A DNA stretch of 64,000 bases from Taxawa tesnikishii (nom. ined.). Lineage: Eukaryota > Ascomycota > Dothideomycetes > Dothideales. The notes beneath the pieces were generated by a model that was not told the DNA's origin, did not search any database, and saw only the letters and a list, made by a program, of their open reading frames with translations. The stretch spans positions 186,001-250,000 of the forward strand of contig JAPDRO010000009.1 of the NCBI GenBank assembly GCA_030247885.1. Direction: 5' to 3'. The position numbers were made by a program, and so were the translations under genes. Positions 21,226 through 32,080 of this stretch are shown here, piece by piece (position 1 is the stretch's first letter; the number at the start of each line of letters is the position of its first letter).

Positions 21226-21385
21226 CGAAGCTGCCCGCCGTTTAAATCTGGCGTGTGTGGTTCTCTTGTCTGTTGTCAACACCAGCATTGTCCCATCTCA
21301 CTCTTCCCCTTCACACGGTTTCATCACACACCTCTCTACCAAATTTAGTACCTTCAACACCAACTTCATCCCAAACCTCACGAAG

Positions 21386-22320
21386 AGTAGGACCGAACAA
21401 GTACACGCCTAGCGATGCCCGCACTAACACACTTTCAGTGCTTGAAGCGCGCCTAGAACAGGCAAACCTCCTCAAGAAGGTGGTCGACGCCATCAAAGAC
21501 CTGGTTCAGGACTGCAACTTCGACTGCAATGACTCTGGAATTGCCCTTCAGGCGATGGACAACTCTCACGTCGCCCTCGTCTCCATGATGCTCAAGTCCG
21601 AATCCTTCTCACCTTTCCGCTGTGACCGCAACATCGCACTCGGCATCAACCTCACATCGTTGCAAAAGGTCTTGCGAAGCGCGCAGAATGAGGACATCCT
21701 CACACTCAAAGCTGAAGATGCGCCGGACGTCGTCAACCTTGTCTTCGAGAGTGCAGAGAACGACAGGTTGAGCGAGTACGACATCAAGCTCATGGACATT
21801 GATCAAGAGCACTTGGGTATCCCCGACACGGAGTATGCGGCAACCATTGAGATGCCGTCGGCCGAGTTCCAGCGCATCACAAGAGATTTGATGGCTCTGT
21901 CGGAGTCTGGTACGACATATCGATGCATTATATCGAAAACATCGCTGACAAGATACAGTCTCGATCGAGTGCACAAAAGAGGGCGTCAAGTTCGCTTGCC
22001 AGGGTGATATTGGCTCCGGCTCCGTCACACTTCGCAGCCACTCCAACGTCGACAAGCCCGACAACGACGTCACAATCAACCTTACTGAGCCTGTCGCGCT
22101 TACGTTCTCCTTGAAATACTTGTCCAACTTCTGCAAGGCTAGTGGCCTGTCGAGCAAGGTCAGGTTGTGCCTTTCGAACGAGGTGCCGCTCCTCGTCGAG
22201 TACGCGCTGTCCAACAACAGCTATCTGAGATTCTATCTGGCTCCAAAGGTATGGTTGGCTGGATGTGTTTTGTTAAAATAGTGCTGACTCTATTTTCTGT
22301 AGATCGGCGACGAGGAGTAA
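21386..22320 (+). CDS. POL30: Proliferating cell nuclear antigen (DNA sliding clamp)
   Basis: Exons: 21386 (the A of ATG), 21439-21909, 21959-22248 and 22303-22320, giving 259 residues, the normal PCNA length. It begins [20 protein letters not shown] and contains [20 protein letters not shown], the linker region [28 protein letters not shown] and the C-terminus [14 protein letters not shown]. The trimer encircles DNA and tethers polymerases, Fen1 and ligase. No ATG stands in frame before LEARLEQ. Joining the A at the end of ...CGAAGA to TG after the 52-bp intron 21387-21438 (CACTAACAC branch) supplies it, so the start codon appears to be split by an intron. No frame break is needed anywhere. 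Confidence 0.95.
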
Positions 22321-22707
22321 GCGACAACAAACAGCACGATAACCCTGCATGGTCATGGAGTTGGATGCGTCATGGATGAGGGGAGCATGGCAGGCGCAAT
22401 TCCGGTTCTAATCTGCGCCGAGCCATCTCCACGGACAAGGAGGCACGAATGAATGAGACGGGAACAGTCGGTTCATGGAGGCATGTGGACGGGTTCATGC
22501 CAAGAGATATTCAGGACAAGCGTTGCGGGGTGATTCGGAATTGAGAAAAATGGAAGGATGCCCCGCACACGTCACAGCACATTTTCCCTATCTCGAGTCA
22601 CTGTACGTTTGTAAACAAGCAAAGAAGATCACTATCAGTTATCTCTATCTCTGTCCTTTCCAGTGTCAGTCTCGACCGCAACAGAGAGCGACAACGTGCC
22701 ACCGAAA
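22321..22707. other. Intergenic region between PCNA and pyridoxal kinase
   Basis: Same-strand genes separated by 387 bp: PCNA 3' flank and kinase promoter. No other signal recognised. Confidence 0.4.
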
Positions 22708-24241
22708 ATGGGCGAGATACCAGAAACTCACGTTCTTGCCGTCGCCAGTCATGTAAGAACGACACGTCCTGGCTCCTGTTGCGACGCAGGCTAACCGCTC
22801 GGAAAGGTCGCATATGGGTAAGCAGGAAGCGATACAAGAGAACAATCAATGTCTCTGGCTGAGGCATGCTTAGATACGTCGGGAACACGATGGCGACCTT
22901 CGTCATGCAGACACTGGGATGCGAAGTCACGGCATTGAATACAGTCAACTTCAGTAAGGAATCACGCGACCGGGAGGGATGGGGATGCAACTGTGCAAAG
23001 GGCTGGAGTCTAATCGATTGTGTGCTCATAGGCAACCACACCGCGTACAAGCAGGTCAAGGGCAGAAAAACGCCGGCTGAAGAGATATCGGAGCTCTACG
23101 TTGGACTCAGGCAATCATACCTCGATACCTTTGATGTGATGCTGTCAGGCTACTGCCCCAGTGCAGAAGTGGTACGGGAGGTTGGGAAGATAGCCCGGGA
23201 ATTGCGACTCAAGACGACGACGAAACCGGGGTCCTTCTTCTGGAGTGAGTGATGCGCAAGACATGCCATGCCGTGACAGGAGAGGCTTATGTACCGCAGT
23301 ACTTGATCCCGTCATGGGCGACGACGGCAGGATTTACGTGAGCGAGGAGGTCGTGCCCATGTATAAGAAAATGCTCCGAGACGCCGACCTCATCCTCCCC
23401 AACCAATTCGAAGCCGAGTAACGCTCCCTCTCCAACGGTCTCTTGTCGCTACCTGCGCATTAACACTCCACAGGCTCCTCTCCGAGATCAAAATAACCGA
23501 CTTCAACTCCCTAGCATCCGCGATTGGCAACCTGCACGCCACCCACCGCGTCCCTCACATCCTCATAACATCCGTCCGCCTCCCGCCCACCGCGGCCTCG
23601 ACGCCGCAAAACCAATCCCGCGCCACATCTCCTGACCGTGACTCCCGTAGCCTACTCTCGCAGGGCCCCAAACTCTCCATCGTAGGCTCGACCGCCCGCT
23701 CAGACATGACCCCCGCCTCTTCCGCGTCACCGTCCCCGCCTTCCCCGTCTTCTTCTCCGGCACAGGCGACATGTTCGCCGCGCTCACGGTAGCCCGACTG
23801 CGCGAGGCGGCGCAATCCGCGGATCTGCTCTCAACATCGCATTGGCAGAGCCCCGACGATGTCGAGCCGTGCGACCTGCCGCTGGCGAAGGCGGCCGAGA
23901 AGGTGCTCGCGAGCATGCACGCCGTGCTCAAGAAGACGATGGTGGTAAGGAAGAAGGTCGAGGAGGAGTTGGAGGAGGGCAAGAACCGCGAGTTGAATCC
24001 GGGACAGGGAGAGGAGGCGGAGGGAGACAGGGAAAAGGAGAGGCATCTGAGGTTGACGAAGGCGGCGGAGGTCAAGGTGGTTAGGAATGCGAGGGATTTG
24101 ATCGATCCGCCTGATTTGGAGATGTTTAGGGCACAGACTGTGGAGGTGGAGGTGCCCGGTGGTGGGGAGGAGAAGGTGGAAAAGGATGAGTTAGGGGTGC
24201 TGAAGGTGGCGGGAGGACGCGGTGCGGTACACCAGATGTGA
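22708..24241 (+). CDS. BUD16: Pyridoxal/pyridoxine kinase (Bud16 type)
   Basis: Six exons: 22708-22752, 22807-22817 (11 nt), 22874-22953, 23032-23244, 23300-23417 and 23474-24241. They total about 411 residues. The start [20 protein letters not shown] is typical, followed by [26 protein letters not shown], the substrate region [10 protein letters not shown] and the ATP/Mg region [14 protein letters not shown]. Also visible are ILPNQFEAE and the catalytic GTGD turn before [10 protein letters not shown]. It phosphorylates vitamin B6 vitamers to make pyridoxal phosphate. A Ser/Pro-rich insert (~residues 245-280) and an acidic C-terminal extension are fungal features. One break at the C5 run 23710-23714, just before [10 protein letters not shown], needs one more C. 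Confidence 0.92.
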
Positions 24242-24485
24242 GACGGCTGGGCTCTGGTTGTTGGTAGAGGCGATTCGTGGGGGCATGATGTGGTTATTTA
24301 GAATACAGTTCATAATACATAGACCTGTAACTTTATCTTCTTACCGCCCAAGAAGAGCGGTTACCCTCTTCCGAATGTCGCCTCATGCGCACGAACTTCT
24401 CGGAGAGGCCAAATCGTACACCTCTTTGAAGGGCCAACCCATGTCGGCACATCCGATCGTATCGCTCGCAGTAGCACTCAGTGTC

Positions 24486-25560
24486 TCATTGAGGAGCGCC
24501 GTTGAGCGCCGTAACATCAGCTCCCGGCGCCGCAGCAGGCACGGGAACTTGCATCAACGGCGGCAGCGCACCTCCAAACCCGCCCGTGGAACCAAACCCA
24601 CCAGCACCGCGAACACTGTCGTCGAGCTCCTGAACGACGGCTACATCGCACATGTGGTACTGATGGCAACACCGTTAGGCTTTACGCTTCGACCATTTGT
24701 AGCTTTCGATTAAGAAATCGAGAATGAGGGTTCAGGGGTTCGTGCTTACCTTTTCGAGAATGAGTTGGGCGATACGATCACCAACCTGGACCTGAAAGTT
24801 CTCGTCGCCGAAATTGAACAAGATCACTTTGACCAAGCCTCTATAATCCGCATCGATGACGCCCGCGCCCACGTCGATGGATTTCTTGGCCGCGAGGCCG
24901 GAGCGTGGTGCTACCCTGCCGTCTGTCTCGAATTCAGCACTTGAGTTCAAAAAAACTCCCGGACACGCCCCTCCAAACAGGAAAATAGAGGGGAGATACT
25001 GGGAACATGGTGGTGTTAGAAACGTACAAGTGCCAAGCGGACATTGGATCGCAATGCCCGTATCCACCATGCCCTTCCCCTGGCGGGGATTGTCGCTTCC
25101 TCGGCCGCGTACAGATCGTAACCTGCGGCGTATACGCTGCCTTTTGTGGGTTGTTGCGCCTTCTCGGTGCATAGCTTGACGCGTAGTGGTTCCGGCGCGC
25201 TGGGGAGGTAGCCGGTGGCGCCCATGGAGGGTAATATGGGTAGGGAAGTTGCTGCTGCGGCTGTAGGGTCCATTGGAGCGGTGGCTTGTGGTGGTGAGTG
25301 AGGCGTGGGTGTTGGAGCGGTATCGTTTAGCATAGCTTTGTTGCCATTGTCAGCAACCGTCTCAATATAACAACCTCTTTAATCCAGTTGAACATGCGGA
25401 CGTGCAGCAGATGGGTATACAAGGGGTAGCTGAAATACGTACACGCTACAGAGAGAGTGGTGGGCGCAGGCTCAATGTTCTTTGTCCTCTTCGCTGGAGG
25501 AGACGAGGGAAGAGAAGGAGGATCGTGCTCGACGGCTGGTGTTGCGATTGAGTCGGCCAT
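24486..25560 (-). CDS. DUT1: dUTP diphosphatase (dUTPase)
   Basis: Four exons: 25443-25560, 25028-25335, 24750-24922 and 24486-24659, closing to 257 residues. After an acidic, Pro-rich N-terminal extension come the five trimeric-dUTPase motifs: [11 protein letters not shown] (1), PRSGLAAK (2), [13 protein letters not shown] (3, with the catalytic Asp), [11 protein letters not shown] (4) and [10 protein letters not shown] (5). The enzyme converts dUTP to dUMP, keeping uracil out of DNA and feeding dTMP synthesis. It is convergent with pyridoxal kinase, 244 bp apart. One break lies in exon 2 at the C4 run (plus strand 25077-25080), inside [11 protein letters not shown], and needs one added base. 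An ACGCGT lies 77 bp upstream of the start. Confidence 0.93.
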
Positions 25561-25636
25561 TGTGTGTATATGTGATACGCTGAGCTATTCAGGTCAACGC
25601 GACGATGTCCAGAATCAAACGCGCTTCGCGTCTCAC

Positions 25637-25642
25637 ACGCGT
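25637..25642 (-). promoter_or_regulatory. ACGCGT (MluI cell-cycle box) upstream of dUTPase
   Basis: The palindrome ACGCGT sits 77-82 bp before the dUTPase start codon, with further CGCG-containing near-matches between 25594 and 25630. It is the expected MBF motif for a G1/S nucleotide-metabolism gene. Confidence 0.55.
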
Positions 25643-26372
25643 AGAGTGGCTCCACGCCGTAGAATGGTTCCACGTGATCTTGTTCTATATACTTTCTGTC
25701 GTTGAGCAGTCCTGTGATTCCCAAGGCACGTTAGTTCATTTCCATACGTGACGCTTATACTAGATTCTGTAGGTCCCTGCAGTCTATCGAGAGAGTTCGA
25801 TCATGACACTGTACTCCGAAATGTTCGAAGCCACAATCTGTTCTCTACGTAGCAAGCACCGAGCACCGAGCACCAATCACGCATGTTACATACAGAAGTC
25901 CTCGGACCAGTATAGATTGAACGACCGCTCAGGTCAGGTCCGTTTTTGTCTGCCGGATGCTGCCCGAGGTCGCAAGCAAGTAAACAAGGCTACCGTGTAG
26001 CAGCAGTAGCCGTGGCACAGCAAGGAGCGCTGGGATGTGTATATCTTTCCCAATCTATGCAGTCCTTTGGCCGCACAAGCAACTGCTACCGTTTTAAGTG
26101 AGATGGAACCACAGCCGTTTGTGCTTTGACGGGTTTTGCGTGAAGTGGAAGAGTGAACTCCGGAGTTCGGCGTTCGCTATGCTTGGCAATCGAATTCAAG
26201 TCTAAATTCATTCCGAATGGAAAGCTCAAACACACTCAGTACATCCGTATCACTAGCCCCCTCTTCCGCTGCCTTCACAACCACAAACACTGCGCATTAT
26301 ACAACTCCCTTTAAGACAACGACCTGGAAAATAGATAACTAGAAACAGTTTCGGAAAATTTCCACAACCAAA
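25643..26372. other. Divergent intergenic region between dUTPase and the G-patch gene
   Basis: Beyond the cell-cycle box this 730-bp stretch contains no recognised gene. It should carry the G-patch gene promoter on its right side. Confidence 0.45.
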
Positions 26373-27355
26373 ATGGCGGACGAAGACGATGACTACATGA
26401 ACATGACCTTTGAGGAAGAAACTCCAGCAGCACCCAAGACCTCGCTTCACCGTCAACAACAAAAGCGCAAAGAAAACGCACTCAAGGCCCACGTAAAATC
26501 CAAAGCAGAGCTCGAAGCCGAAGCGAACGCAGCCCGGGAAGCGGCGCTCGCGACCCAACTCGATCCAACGAACAGAGGCGCAAAAATGATGGCCAAGCTC
26601 GGCTTTAAAGGCGGCGCATTAGGCAAAGATCCGAGCGCGCGCACGCAGCCGATTGAGTTGAACATGAAGGAGGATAGAGGTGGTATCGGCATGGATAACG
26701 AGAAGAAGAGGAAGATCAGAGAGGTGATGGAAGAGAGGTTGGGTAAGGAGAAGAGAGTTAAAGCTGAGGAGGGGAGTTTAGGGAGAGGAATAGGCAGGAG
26801 AGGGAGGAGAAACGGAACGAGGGGATGGTTTGGGGCGCTATGAAGGTGACTGAGAGGCTGGATACTGAGGCGGAAGAAGAGCGCAAAGCCGACGGGAAGG
26901 CGGAAGGTGAGCGTGTGGGCAACGAGGAGGAGAGCAGAGAAAGCAAGAAGCAGGATAGGCAGAACGGCAACACGGCTTGCAAAGGAGACAGCGCGAAGTC
27001 AAACAAGGTCAACGTCTTATGGCGCCAATTGGCTCGACAGAGGGCGGAGAGAGAAAGGGAACGTCGTCAGCGCCACGAATTTACAGACAGCCTTTCCTCG
27101 CGTCTACCCAGGCTCAACGACCCGGACGAGGATAAAGACGATAAGCTGGCCTATGGAACCGAAATCGAGGACCCGGAGCCGGAAGAAGAGGACCCGGAAC
27201 TCGATGCATTCTGGGCCTTGGAACCGGCGGAGAAGCTGAAACAGATTGTCGAATATCTGCGGACCACATACCATTACTGCTTCTGGTGCAAATACAGGTA
27301 TCCGGATAAGGATATGGAAGGGTGTCCAGGTTTGACAGAGGAAGATCATGATTAA
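26373..27355 (+). CDS. G-patch / DUF4187 protein (GPATCH11-like)
   Basis: One exon-like frame of 327 residues once a frame break is bridged. It opens MADEDDDYMNMTFEEE, then has a Lys/Glu-rich helix and the G-patch GAKMMAKLGFKGGALGKD. A further G-rich strand QPIELNMKEDRGGIGMD (~residues 65-110) follows, then a long charged coiled coil. The C-terminal DUF4187 module is HYCFWCKYRYPDKDMEGCPG with a CxxC pair. This order matches GPATCH11/CENP-Y-like proteins, which activate or accompany DEAH helicases in RNA processing; the partner here is unknown. The break is at the G4 run 26771-26774; adding one G joins KAEEGEF to RERNRQEREEK. Confidence 0.85.
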
Positions 27356-27720
27356 GGTGCAAGTTAGCAAGTTATTGACAACCAACGCCTGGCGTCTAGC
27401 GCTGATTGATGGTGAAGAAGAGTGTTTTGATGATTTCTGTACTTACTGCAGGCGCGAGATACCCCCAATCGTATTCACGTTGAATTGATTGCGTCCGAGA
27501 TTGACATCGGAATTCATTTTAGTTACAACCTATGCCAACAGCATAAATAGAATTCGGCATCCATGAGAGATGCCGCAACGGGGATGTTAAATCGTCTACA
27601 CGTTGCCACTGGCGCCTTTGGTTCTGGTGCCTGAGCAACAAGCGGGCAGTGCGTGTTCCTCAAGAGCAGCTTATATGGGCGAATATCTGGTCGGTAAAAC
27701 TCTTTGTTCGGGTTCTGGGT
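27356..27720. other. Convergent intergenic region
   Basis: The 3' flanks of the G-patch and hydrolase genes. Nothing else recognised. Confidence 0.4.
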
Positions 27721-28917
27721 CTAGCTTGACATGCTGGCACTTTGAAAGGCCCTAAGAACCGCCAAGCTAACAACCGGATACGACATGATCTTGTCGTGGA
27801 CCCCATATTTGATGATCTCCTCTCTCACAACCCCTTTTCTGGCGGGGAATTCCACCGTCCAACCTGCAGCACCAACATGCTTTTTGTTTCTCTCCTTCTC
27901 CTCTTCGAATGCCTCGTAGCTGATTCCCGTTGGCTGGGAAGCATTGACCGCGTGCCAGTACAGGAGATCACTATGATTCCAAGGGATGTCGGTATCATCT
28001 TCAGCATGTATTATGGTGATGTGATACCTGGCATGCTGATCTTTCGACGCTTCGCAGATCCTTATCAACTCGGCAATCTTGTCTTTGCTCGGCCATTTGC
28101 TCCTGATGAAGCTGTTGAGGACCTTGAGCAGAGTCGGAAAGTACGCCACTGGCGACAAAATCGGTATGAGGCCCGCCACACGGTAGGTTGCAGTCAGTGT
28201 CTCCACATCTGACAAAGGCGCCACAAGGACCATGCCGGCGAAGAGTACTGGTGTTGGTCGACTGGCCATATGACAAGCCAAGGAGACGCTGACAGCAGTG
28301 CCAAGTGACTGGCCAAAGATCACGATGCGCGATGCTGGTATGCCGGCGACGTTCATCGCCCAATCGACCAGGGTTTCCGCGTCTGTTAGGAGTCCATCTT
28401 CTGAACTTTTTCCAGTACTCCGACCGAAGCCTCTGTAATCGATCGCGACGGTGTGGATTCTGTCAGATGCACCTGAGTAGAGTCCACGGTAGCTAGCTGG
28501 CCGCCAACCTGAGCTGAGGGTGCCACCTGCACCGTGTAGATATATGACAAGAAGTGCGTTTGGGTCGTCTCGCAAGAGATGAAAGCCCCAACGGGATGTA
28601 ACATCGTCGACATGTCCCGATGACTCACTAATGAGCTTTTCTTCGTATCTACGATAAAGCTCAAGTGGAAGAATGTGCCAGGCCTGCAGTGTCTCTCCGT
28701 CCCGGGTGGCAATAGAGAAGGGCGTTACCTGGTTCCGCAGGAAGCCCCATTGCTCCGGCACGTCGAGGTCCATTCCCCATGTCTGAGTGGCGAAGTTGAG
28801 ATAGATCACTTGGTTCTGTAGGAATGGAATGGTGAGGGCCGCAACGAACACGACATAGGCGGTGACCGAGTACGCGGCCGCGCGCAATGTCCATTGGAAG
28901 ACTTCGAGAACAGTCAT
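27721..28917 (-). CDS. Membrane-anchored alpha/beta hydrolase (ABHD12-like)
   Basis: A single uninterrupted frame of 398 residues. An N-terminal membrane helix (about residues 12-34, AYSVTAYVVFVAALTIPFL) precedes an alpha/beta-hydrolase domain. VIYLHGAGGTLSSGWRP is the oxyanion loop, TVAIDYRGFGRSTG follows, and IVIFGQSLGTAVSVSLACH holds the nucleophile elbow with Ser in GQSLG. Further on, IIHAEDDTDIPW provides the Asp and YGVHDKIMSY the His. This layout is that of ABHD12/ABHD13-type serine hydrolases, which act on lysophospholipids or monoacylglycerols in animals. The substrate in this fungus is unknown. Confidence 0.85.
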   Translation of the reverse strand: MTVLEVFQWTLRAAAYSVTAYVVFVAALTIPFLQNQVIYLNFATQTWGMDLDVPEQWGFLRNQVTPFSIATRDGETLQAWHILPLELYRRYEEKLISESSGHVDDVTSRWGFHLLRDDPNALLVIYLHGAGGTLSSGWRPASYRGLYSGASDRIHTVAIDYRGFGRSTGKSSEDGLLTDAETLVDWAMNVAGIPASRIVIFGQSLGTAVSVSLACHMASRPTPVLFAGMVLVAPLSDVETLTATYRVAGLIPILSPVAYFPTLLKVLNSFIRSKWPSKDKIAELIRICEASKDQHARYHITIIHAEDDTDIPWNHSDLLYWHAVNASQPTGISYEAFEEEKERNKKHVGAAGWTVEFPARKGVVREEIIKYGVHDKIMSYPVVSLAVLRAFQSASMSS

Positions 28918-29765
28918 AGCAGTTTGATCAATGAGTTGTGTGAACTCGACTCCTCGATTGCTGTTTCGTGCTTGCTTGGTCGATGTCAGTGCTGGTTGTA
29001 ATGCCTGGGTTTCTGTCTGGTTTTACTGATAGTTAAAGAAGAACATGCGTACCCGCTACCTTAAATAAGCACAAAGGCCCTCGCAGAACAACAGCATGGC
29101 CAGTAAAGACTGTCAACCAATCAAATATGTCCTGACGATTTATTGGGATAGCTGATGCTCTTTGATAGGTCCATGAAGATAGCCGCCCATGCACGCTAAG
29201 CGCGACGATGTCCCATCAGATATGCAACATGCTCGCTTCGCAAGAGTTGATTCTCAAGTTGGCTCCCGCCCTACCTTCTCTTCTATTGGAAATTTTGTCG
29301 CCGGTGTCTCTTCGAAACACATCATGGTCGAGGATCGGTTCAAGAGAGCGCCTCAGCGCCTAAGCATCTGCTTGATTCGCGTAACACCGCGTTTACAGAG
29401 GATTTCCAGCTTTGCATCTAACTTCACAAGAACCTGCCCATATCATGGACTCTTAGCCTAGAAGAGGCAACGGCCCCGATACCCATGTATCCTGGCCCTT
29501 CTTCGACGACAAAGGTGATCTAATGGATTGTATTTATGGATGCTTCGGGTTTCAGCCTCGCGACAACATTGCAGCCGACATATACTGTGCCTCAACCCTG
29601 CTAAGCGGGCCATTCGAATTATGCTACAAAGCGCTGTAGGTTTTGTGAGTGAAACTGTGCCCAAAATGAAAAGCCTGCGGGCAGAACTACATATACGAGC
29701 GAATTCTGTACTACCCGGACACTGGCTGTATCTAGCACCATTCGATATCGTTCGGGCTTGTTTCG
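28918..29765. other. Divergent intergenic region, nothing recognised
   Basis: About 850 bp between the hydrolase start and the membrane-protein start; both promoters should lie here. No supported open frame. Confidence 0.45.
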
Positions 29766-31157
29766 ATGTATTCTTTCAATCTAATCATATCTTTCACCTT
29801 CATCCTCGTCGTTCTCGTTAACGCTGCAGCTATCAATCCACAGGCTTGTGGCAACGAAAATGACATCCTGGCTTCTGATGTCCTGGTTGCGGCACCTAAC
29901 GGACGGATAGCCGCGTGGGTAGACCAGCCGAATATACGTGGAACCCTCGACATAATTTGGACGTGCCTGGCCACGATTTTCATATCCACTTATACGATCC
30001 TATGTCTCAATGTGCCATCACGGCACGATGGGTGGAAGAACATCTTCGGACGCCAACTCAAGTGGATGTGTCTCGCTATCCTGGGACCAGAGATTGTCAT
30101 GACCTATGCAGCTGGTCAGTGGAGTCGAGCGCACCAGTCCGTAGAAGCTTTCCATGAAGCAGGATATCAGCAATGGACCTTGCGCCTGGCATTCTTTGCG
30201 GACATGGGCGGGTTCGTCCTCTGCCCTTCTCAAAGCGAGTCCTTCCCGCTGAACGCAAAGCACGTCTACTGGCTCGTCGTCAATGGGCATATCGAATACC
30301 GTGAGGTCACGGCCGCGGACATATGGGACAAGTCGAAGCAAGATACATTTACCAAAGCCATCACCGGGTTTCAGATGGGATACCTTGTAGTACAGTGCAT
30401 TGGCCGAGTATCACAAGGTCTCGCCATTACAACCCTCGAGCTCAACACTCTTGCCATTGTTGTGTGCTCTCTCATGACGAGCTATGCATGGCTGCACAAA
30501 CCTGCGGGTGTGCGCACCCCTATCAAAATTCACACTAAGAACACCATTGCGAAAATCACCGGTCTGAGAACATGGAGGAACACTCCCCTTGACTTCGTTG
30601 ACGAGAACGGACCAGGCTGGGCAATCAACATCCAACCTTTCATGAAGATGCCCGTCATACCAGCGGAGCGTCCGATTCAGCGGATACCCAACGACAGGTT
30701 CCCGATGAATCCATATGGTTATCAGGAATATCTGCTCTGCTTTGCAACACTCCTCTTCGCAGCCATACATGTAAGTGGGTGGAACCTCGCATTCCCGTCC
30801 AGGAACGAGCAGCTTTTGTGGCGGATAGCGAGCATGCTCTTGTTCTGCATCACGGCGGCGTTCTGGATCCTAGAGACTATGGCTTCGTGGAAGCGCTTGG
30901 GACGCTGGAGATACCTTTACAAGGCATTCGGCCGCCAAAGACCGCCACAGGAAAATCACAAGCCGACGACCGAGAGTGTCGAGACTACACCGAAGGTTCT
31001 TCCGCTTCCGTGGGAATTCTGGAGTATTTTCCCTTTAGCCCTCATGTACGGCGTGGCCCGGCTCTATCTCATCATCGAGGCGTTTTTGGAGTTACGCAAT
31101 CTAGAGGCGACGGCGTTTGTTAATGTGCAATGGTCGAACTTCATCCCGCACTTCTAA
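29766..31157 (+). CDS. Uncharacterised fungal multi-pass membrane protein
   Basis: One uninterrupted frame, 463 residues. MYSFNLIISFTFILVVLVNA is a signal peptide or first helix. After a short outer segment with a Cys come the helix following RGTLDIIWTCLATIFISTYT, another around MCLAILGPEIVMTYAAGQW, two more in the middle (GYLVVQCIGRVSQG and TLAIVVCSLMTSYAW) and three near the end (YLLCFATLLFAAIHVS, LWRIASMLLFCITAAFW, IFPLALMYGVARLYLIIE). I recognise this RGTLDI...LGPEIV layout as a recurrent uncharacterised family in ascomycetes and basidiomycetes, and know of no assigned function. Transport, receptor or scaffold roles are all possible. Confidence 0.8.
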   Translation: MYSFNLIISFTFILVVLVNAAAINPQACGNENDILASDVLVAAPNGRIAAWVDQPNIRGTLDIIWTCLATIFISTYTILCLNVPSRHDGWKNIFGRQLKWMCLAILGPEIVMTYAAGQWSRAHQSVEAFHEAGYQQWTLRLAFFADMGGFVLCPSQSESFPLNAKHVYWLVVNGHIEYREVTAADIWDKSKQDTFTKAITGFQMGYLVVQCIGRVSQGLAITTLELNTLAIVVCSLMTSYAWLHKPAGVRTPIKIHTKNTIAKITGLRTWRNTPLDFVDENGPGWAINIQPFMKMPVIPAERPIQRIPNDRFPMNPYGYQEYLLCFATLLFAAIHVSGWNLAFPSRNEQLLWRIASMLLFCITAAFWILETMASWKRLGRWRYLYKAFGRQRPPQENHKPTTESVETTPKVLPLPWEFWSIFPLALMYGVARLYLIIEAFLELRNLEATAFVNVQWSNFIPHF

Positions 31158-32080
31158 GGCAAGGCATTTTGGAATTTGACTCACTCCGGCTATCGTGTTT
31201 GTAGGACTCCGGTGCAGGTCAATGAGTGATTGGCTGAGTGATACTGGCGACGTATATTGCGATCATTGTGACCGGACTTACTGCATCACGCTAGCCATGA
31301 GATGGAGTATCCTAAAGCATATCCTTCCTTTCTCCATCTTGCCTCCTATGAATCCTCGAAATTAGGTTCACAACAAGGCTCCAAGCAACTTACTACGCTG
31401 TGTTCCCCATAGTGCTAACAGGTTACCCCCTTTATAACGTTGCTTGCACTATTAAGCGGAACCAACCCTGCGCTTGGGAATTCCGCTATCGACCGTAGAC
31501 GGCGGATGTAGCGATGCCGAGAAGACATTGAAAGCAAGTTCGGCGATGGATTGATCTTATTAGGTCCACGTCCACGCCCGTGAGCAAAAGGAGAGTGCCG
31601 CAGCCCTTCTCAGTGGACTGAGCCAACTCTCCTCTGCTCAAATCTTCTTCTCCCTCCCAACTCGTTCCAGGCATAAACAAAAAGACGTTCAGCAACGAGG
31701 ATTCCCACACCGTCACCGATTGTAGTACTAGCTCGTCGGTCGACTGCTTATGTATGGCAGAGCGAACGGGATGCCCAGTTTTCAGCCGCCTATGGCCGAA
31801 CGTACTGTACAAAGCAAATTTGTAACAAAATGACCCTTGTTTACGGCTGCATCTATGCTGGTTGTGGAAGGTATCTCCAACTGCTGGCAAACGAACCCGC
31901 TCGGAGCGCCTGAGGAAACGATCTGTCTTTGGAGACTGCGTTCTGAATTGGGAGCGCGAATGAGAAATGAAGTAACGGACACGATGATGTTAGCCGTACA
32001 AATACATGTGTATACAGAAGATACCCCCAATATCTACACATTCCAACACCGCACCCTCCACTCACACCATCTGCCTTTCT
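31158..32080. other. Convergent intergenic region, nothing recognised
   Basis: About 920 bp between two converging genes. An open frame on the minus strand (31486-31890) has no domain or start context and was not accepted. Confidence 0.45.

Noticed and set aside
31486-31890. Minus-strand open frame of 134 codons
   Set aside because: No recognisable feature and lies between convergent genes; likely chance.
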